A DNA stretch of 10,281 nt from Candidatus Thorarchaeota archaeon (GTDB taxonomy: Archaea; Asgardarchaeota; Thorarchaeia; Thorarchaeales; Thorarchaeaceae): assembly GCA_016840245.1 (NCBI GenBank), contig JAEOST010000307.1, forward strand, positions 1 through 10,281, written 5' to 3'. This document shows, one piece after another, positions 7,504 through 10,281 of this stretch. The notes below the pieces were generated by a model. The model was not told the DNA's origin. It searched no databases and was given only the letters and a program-made list of their open reading frames with translations. The first letter of the stretch is position 1, and each line of letters begins with the position of its first letter. The position numbers and the translations under genes were made by a program.

Positions 7504-7522
7504 TCAAATCATTCTGATTTGA
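7504..7522. promoter_or_regulatory. Inverted repeat 3, perfect 8-bp arms (candidate operator or leader hairpin)
   Basis: TCAAATCA-TTC-TGATTTGA is a perfect inverted repeat with 8-bp arms and the same TTC spacer as inverted repeat 2. It would sit at or just after the predicted rightward transcription start, 24 nt before the start codon. The half-site GATTTGA recurs in direct orientation at 7536-7542, 20 nt away, about two helical turns. It may be a repressor site or an RNA hairpin in the leader. Confidence 0.6.
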
Positions 7523-7546
7523 GAGACATGTGGGAGATTTGATCAC

Positions 7547-9355
7547 TTGAGGAAGATAGGGACAATTCTAACAATCGTTCTACTCATCACTCCAATATTC
7601 GCAAACGCATTTGACATGAGTCAGGATGGATACCTTGACGCCTGCAGGGATTTACCACCAGGGTGGAGTCAGGAAACAATCTATCAGCCAAGACCATTCA
7701 GTCCTATCTCTCTGTGCGAGAATACTGACAGCGATGTACTCATCCTCAATCGTGAGGGTCATGAGATAGTCGAACTGGATTTGGATGAAAGTGTTTCGAC
7801 ATATCTATCAACAGGACCCGTCCTTTTCAATGCAATTGCTTACCAGCCAAATGTGGGTAGAATCATAGCGCTTGCTGAGTCTGCATTCTATGCCTCGGAT
7901 GTTGACTCGTTTGCTGTTGTACAGGAACATCCCCCGGACATCGCTTTCTCCACCCTCATTGTTGATCCAACTGATGATTCGATATACACAGCCAACTGGT
8001 CGAATGGTTCCACAATCTATCACTTTGACTCAGAGGGGGTGCTAATTGCCCCGGTCCGTACAGGTATCCAAGGATGCACACAACTAGCACTGGATCCTAC
8101 CAACAATCTACTCTACTTCACTGAAACATTTCCAGGTCGAATCACTAGACTCAACCTAACATCGAATTCCACTACTGTACTGACCACTGGTATAGCTATC
8201 CCGGGAACAGGAGAGGGAATTGGCATTGCCGTCAGTCCTCTTGGAGACCTATACTATTATGTAGCGGAGGGAGTCAATAGGGGTTTTTGGAGGTACAATG
8301 GAACTAGCTTTGAGAATATTATGGGTAGTAAACTGGGAATTGGTCCTATCACATGGTCTCAGAAGTTTGATGCTGTACTATGTGCAGCCGGATTTGGGGC
8401 ATGTATTGTAAAGTATGACCCAGACGAATTAGAACCCGAACGGCTCACACCAACGGTCAACACCGGATCCATAATTGAAACCTCAGATGGACTGCTGCTT
8501 CTAGGTATCGAGAAGTCACTCTACCAAGTTGAATTGGGAGTCTTCGACGAGTTCATCTCAAATCTCCCATTTTCATGTAGCAATCTGGTGTTAGATAGTG
8601 ATGAGAACATCTATGCATCTCTTAGTAATGACTCAATATTGATTCTGAATGTTCATCGGAATGGTACCTATTCCAAATGGTTCGCTGGACACATTGACGG
8701 ATTCCCAGAGTCTCTGTCATTCGACTCGAAGAATAACATGATGGTTCTTCTCACCACTAATGGAGACCCTATGCACTTTGACCTTTGGAGAATTCCGGTT
8801 GACAATCCTCTAGATTATTCTAAGGTGTTGACAATAACAAATGTGACAAATGGAGCCTGTACTGTTGACAAATTGGGTAACATCTACATCATAGAACGCC
8901 TTTCCAACATCATATACAAGATACCCGATGGGAGTAATGAAGCCCAGGTGCTCTACACAAATGTAGTTGAGCATGCGTATCTTGTAGGAGTCCGAATCGT
9001 CTACTCCACTGGTGCTGATGGATTGATTCTACCAAGGAATGATGACCTTCAAGTCTGGCCTGTTGATGGCAGTGGATCCTATCTTCTTGCCATGAATAAT
9101 GTGGGAATTGACAATGACGGTGTATTTGAGAATGCGAATAGCGAGCTCATTTGTACACACTCTGGTCAGATATTCCGTCTATCATATGATGATTTGACAG
9201 CATCAATCACAACAGCAACTTCTATGACTTCAAGTACTATGACATCAACACCAAGTGAGTCGCTCCCAACATTCCCCTTAGAAATCTTGATAGTGGTGGC
9301 AGGTGTATCAGTTGTTATCGTGGTGATTATTCTGTTCTTGAGAATGAAAAAGTAA
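7547..9355 (+). CDS. Secreted, membrane-anchored beta-propeller protein (NHL/SMP-30-like)
   Basis: The protein has 602 residues from TTG 7547; GGGAG lies about 10 nt upstream. Residues 1-22 are a signal peptide (MRK, hydrophobic core, ANA before FD). The body holds repeated blades with an (L/I)-x-x-D-x-x-(N/D)-x-(I/L)-Y core: IVDPTDDSIYTA (138-149), LALDPTNNLLYFT, IAVSPLGDLYYY, LVLDSDENIYASL (347-359), LSFDSKNNMMVLL and CTVDKLGNIYIIE (438-450). These are typical of NHL, SMP-30 or YncE-like propellers. A short Ser/Thr stretch (552-572), a membrane helix (577-598) and an MKK tail anchor it with the propeller outside. Several N-x-(S/T) sites fit N-glycosylation. The ligand is unknown; no catalytic metal site of a lactonase is evident. 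It is transcribed away from the membrane-protein/winged-helix pair. Confidence 0.9.
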   Translation: MRKIGTILTIVLLITPIFANAFDMSQDGYLDACRDLPPGWSQETIYQPRPFSPISLCENTDSDVLILNREGHEIVELDLDESVSTYLSTGPVLFNAIAYQPNVGRIIALAESAFYASDVDSFAVVQEHPPDIAFSTLIVDPTDDSIYTANWSNGSTIYHFDSEGVLIAPVRTGIQGCTQLALDPTNNLLYFTETFPGRITRLNLTSNSTTVLTTGIAIPGTGEGIGIAVSPLGDLYYYVAEGVNRGFWRYNGTSFENIMGSKLGIGPITWSQKFDAVLCAAGFGACIVKYDPDELEPERLTPTVNTGSIIETSDGLLLLGIEKSLYQVELGVFDEFISNLPFSCSNLVLDSDENIYASLSNDSILILNVHRNGTYSKWFAGHIDGFPESLSFDSKNNMMVLLTTNGDPMHFDLWRIPVDNPLDYSKVLTITNVTNGACTVDKLGNIYIIERLSNIIYKIPDGSNEAQVLYTNVVEHAYLVGVRIVYSTGADGLILPRNDDLQVWPVDGSGSYLLAMNNVGIDNDGVFENANSELICTHSGQIFRLSYDDLTASITTATSMTSSTMTSTPSESLPTFPLEILIVVAGVSVVIVVIILFLRMKK

Positions 9356-9386
9356 CTCCTTCATTAGTATCTAAAGAATCAAATTC

Positions 9387-10281
9387 CTACTCCGAGATAG
9401 GTAGTGTGATTCTGAACATGGCACCAACAGAGTCAGTACGATCGACAAGCTCAATACTCCCTCCACAGGCAATCACGATCTGCCTTGTCAGATAGAGCCC
9501 GAGTCCATTTTCTCTACCAGGATCACTTCTATTGAAGAGATTGAGCCGATTTTCTTTGGAGATACCTGGTCCGTTGTCTGAAATGAGGATTACTAGGTCA
9601 GTATCGGTTCTGAAGACCTCGATATGGGCCTCAGGATTGTCACCTGCATGCTGCACAGTGTTTCTCAGGATATTCTCGATTGCAACGGGAAGGAGTGAAC
9701 CTCCAGGACTTCTGAGATTTGACACGCCTGAATCCACATCTACGGAGACACGTAATCCCATACTCACCCTTTGCGCCCGTTTAGCGATTTCATTGAGCAT
9801 AGGTACTACCTGAATGTGTGAAGGGGTCATTTCAATCCTGAATGTCTTGATCAGATTTGACATACGCTCACCTGCAGCCTGCGCAGACTCAAACATAGCT
9901 CTAGCCTTTTGTGGTTCAGTATCAATAACCAGTAATGCACCCTCAATGTAACCGAGTACTGCTTGAAGGTCGTTTCCCACATCGTGACTCAAGAGCGACG
10001 CATAGAGGTCAATCACACGCCTCTGCTGCTCGCGCTCCTCCTCTGTAATTTTCCTAGAGGTTATATCAGTGACAACAGCAATGTAACCTGTGATGTAATC
10101 GTCTTTGTCCTTGTTAGGCACTAGGGTCATTGAGAGGTACTTCTTTGAGGTATCATCAGACTCTCGTAAGATATCTACTTGAAATGGAGCGTCGGAGGTT
10201 GCCTTACTCAAATCAATTGATGATACTGCTTCGACTTTCAATAAATCGAACAGGTAGGCATTGAAAACCTGGTCATTTTCA
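9387..10281 (-). CDS. PAS-domain sensor histidine kinase (N-terminus beyond the window)
   Basis: The frame is open to the right edge, so the gene starts outside the window; 297 residues are visible. The TTG at 10241 lies inside a PAS domain and is not the start. Residues 1 to about 75 are the end of the PAS domain (GYIAVVTDITSRK is the final strand). A coiled linker and the dimerisation/phosphoacceptor helix follow, with SHDVGNDLQ and His99. The ATPase domain shows the N box ENILRN (202-207), the G1 box DNGPG (235-239) and the G2 box GLGLYL (259-264), so the kinase core is complete. No receiver domain is attached, and no response regulator is in the window. Before the visible part one would expect more PAS, GAF or membrane sensor domains. 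It converges with the propeller gene, with 31 nt between the stops. It ends in TAG. Confidence 0.93.
   Translation of the reverse strand, partial: ENDQVFNAYLFDLLKVEAVSSIDLSKATSDAPFQVDILRESDDTSKKYLSMTLVPNKDKDDYITGYIAVVTDITSRKITEEEREQQRRVIDLYASLLSHDVGNDLQAVLGYIEGALLVIDTEPQKARAMFESAQAAGERMSNLIKTFRIEMTPSHIQVVPMLNEIAKRAQRVSMGLRVSVDVDSGVSNLRSPGGSLLPVAIENILRNTVQHAGDNPEAHIEVFRTDTDLVILISDNGPGISKENRLNLFNRSDPGRENGLGLYLTRQIVIACGGSIELVDRTDSVGAMFRITLPISE

Noticed and set aside
9356..9386. Bidirectional terminator between the convergent propeller and kinase genes
   Set aside because: The 31-nt gap has neither a stable hairpin nor a clear T-run on either strand.
9532..9813. 93-codon open frame on the plus strand
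   Set aside because: It is antisense to the ATPase domain of the histidine kinase, which has all its motifs; no sign of independent coding.
1..10281. Mobile element, CRISPR array, tRNA or defence system
   Set aside because: I found no terminal inverted repeats, transposase or integrase motifs, regularly spaced short repeats, tRNA-like cloverleaf or known defence domain. The repeats present are all coding repeats or promoter dyads.

Overview
The window looks like chromosomal DNA from an archaeon. TATA-like boxes lie at archaeal spacing from start codons, one small gene has a GGTGAT ribosome-binding site, and TTG starts are common. Two surface proteins end in a Thr/Ser-rich stalk, one transmembrane helix and a short basic tail. 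The membrane winged-helix regulator and the HDxxN-type PAS histidine kinase also fit. The protein style suggests an Asgard archaeon, perhaps Thorarchaeia-like, but no taxonomic marker gene is present, so this is an inference. Six of the eight visible stop codons are TAG. There is no rRNA, tRNA, CRISPR array, insertion sequence or integrase.

Layout, left to right. (1) Bases 1-2421 (+) hold the 3' part of a large surface protein: LVIVD-type propeller repeats, three Ig-like domains, a Thr/Ser stalk and a membrane anchor. (2) Bases 2434-2613 (-) hold an unlisted 59-codon open frame. It is the deleted remnant of a second S9 peptidase gene, related to the intact gene nearby. (3) Bases 2669-2935 (+) encode a small orphan protein. 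(4) Bases 2964-5024 (-) encode an intact cytoplasmic S9 (acylaminoacyl-peptidase-like) serine peptidase. (5) Bases 5137-5514 (-) encode a winged-helix regulator with two membrane helices. It sits directly downstream of (6), bases 5593-7392/7404 (-), a multi-pass membrane protein with a large ectodomain. (7) Bases 7405-7546 are a divergent promoter region with three perfect inverted repeats. (8) Bases 7547-9355 (+) encode a secreted, membrane-anchored beta-propeller protein. (9) Bases 9387-10281 (-) hold the 3' part of a PAS histidine kinase. No gene-free stretch exceeds 300 bases.

Functionally this is a cell-surface and signalling neighbourhood: two anchored propeller proteins, an ectodomain membrane protein paired with a membrane-tethered DNA-binding protein, and a sensor kinase. 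The observations most worth a second look are the peptidase remnant, the cluster of inverted repeats between the divergent genes, and the unresolved start of the winged-helix protein. Its reading frame stays open back to the stop codon of the upstream membrane protein.
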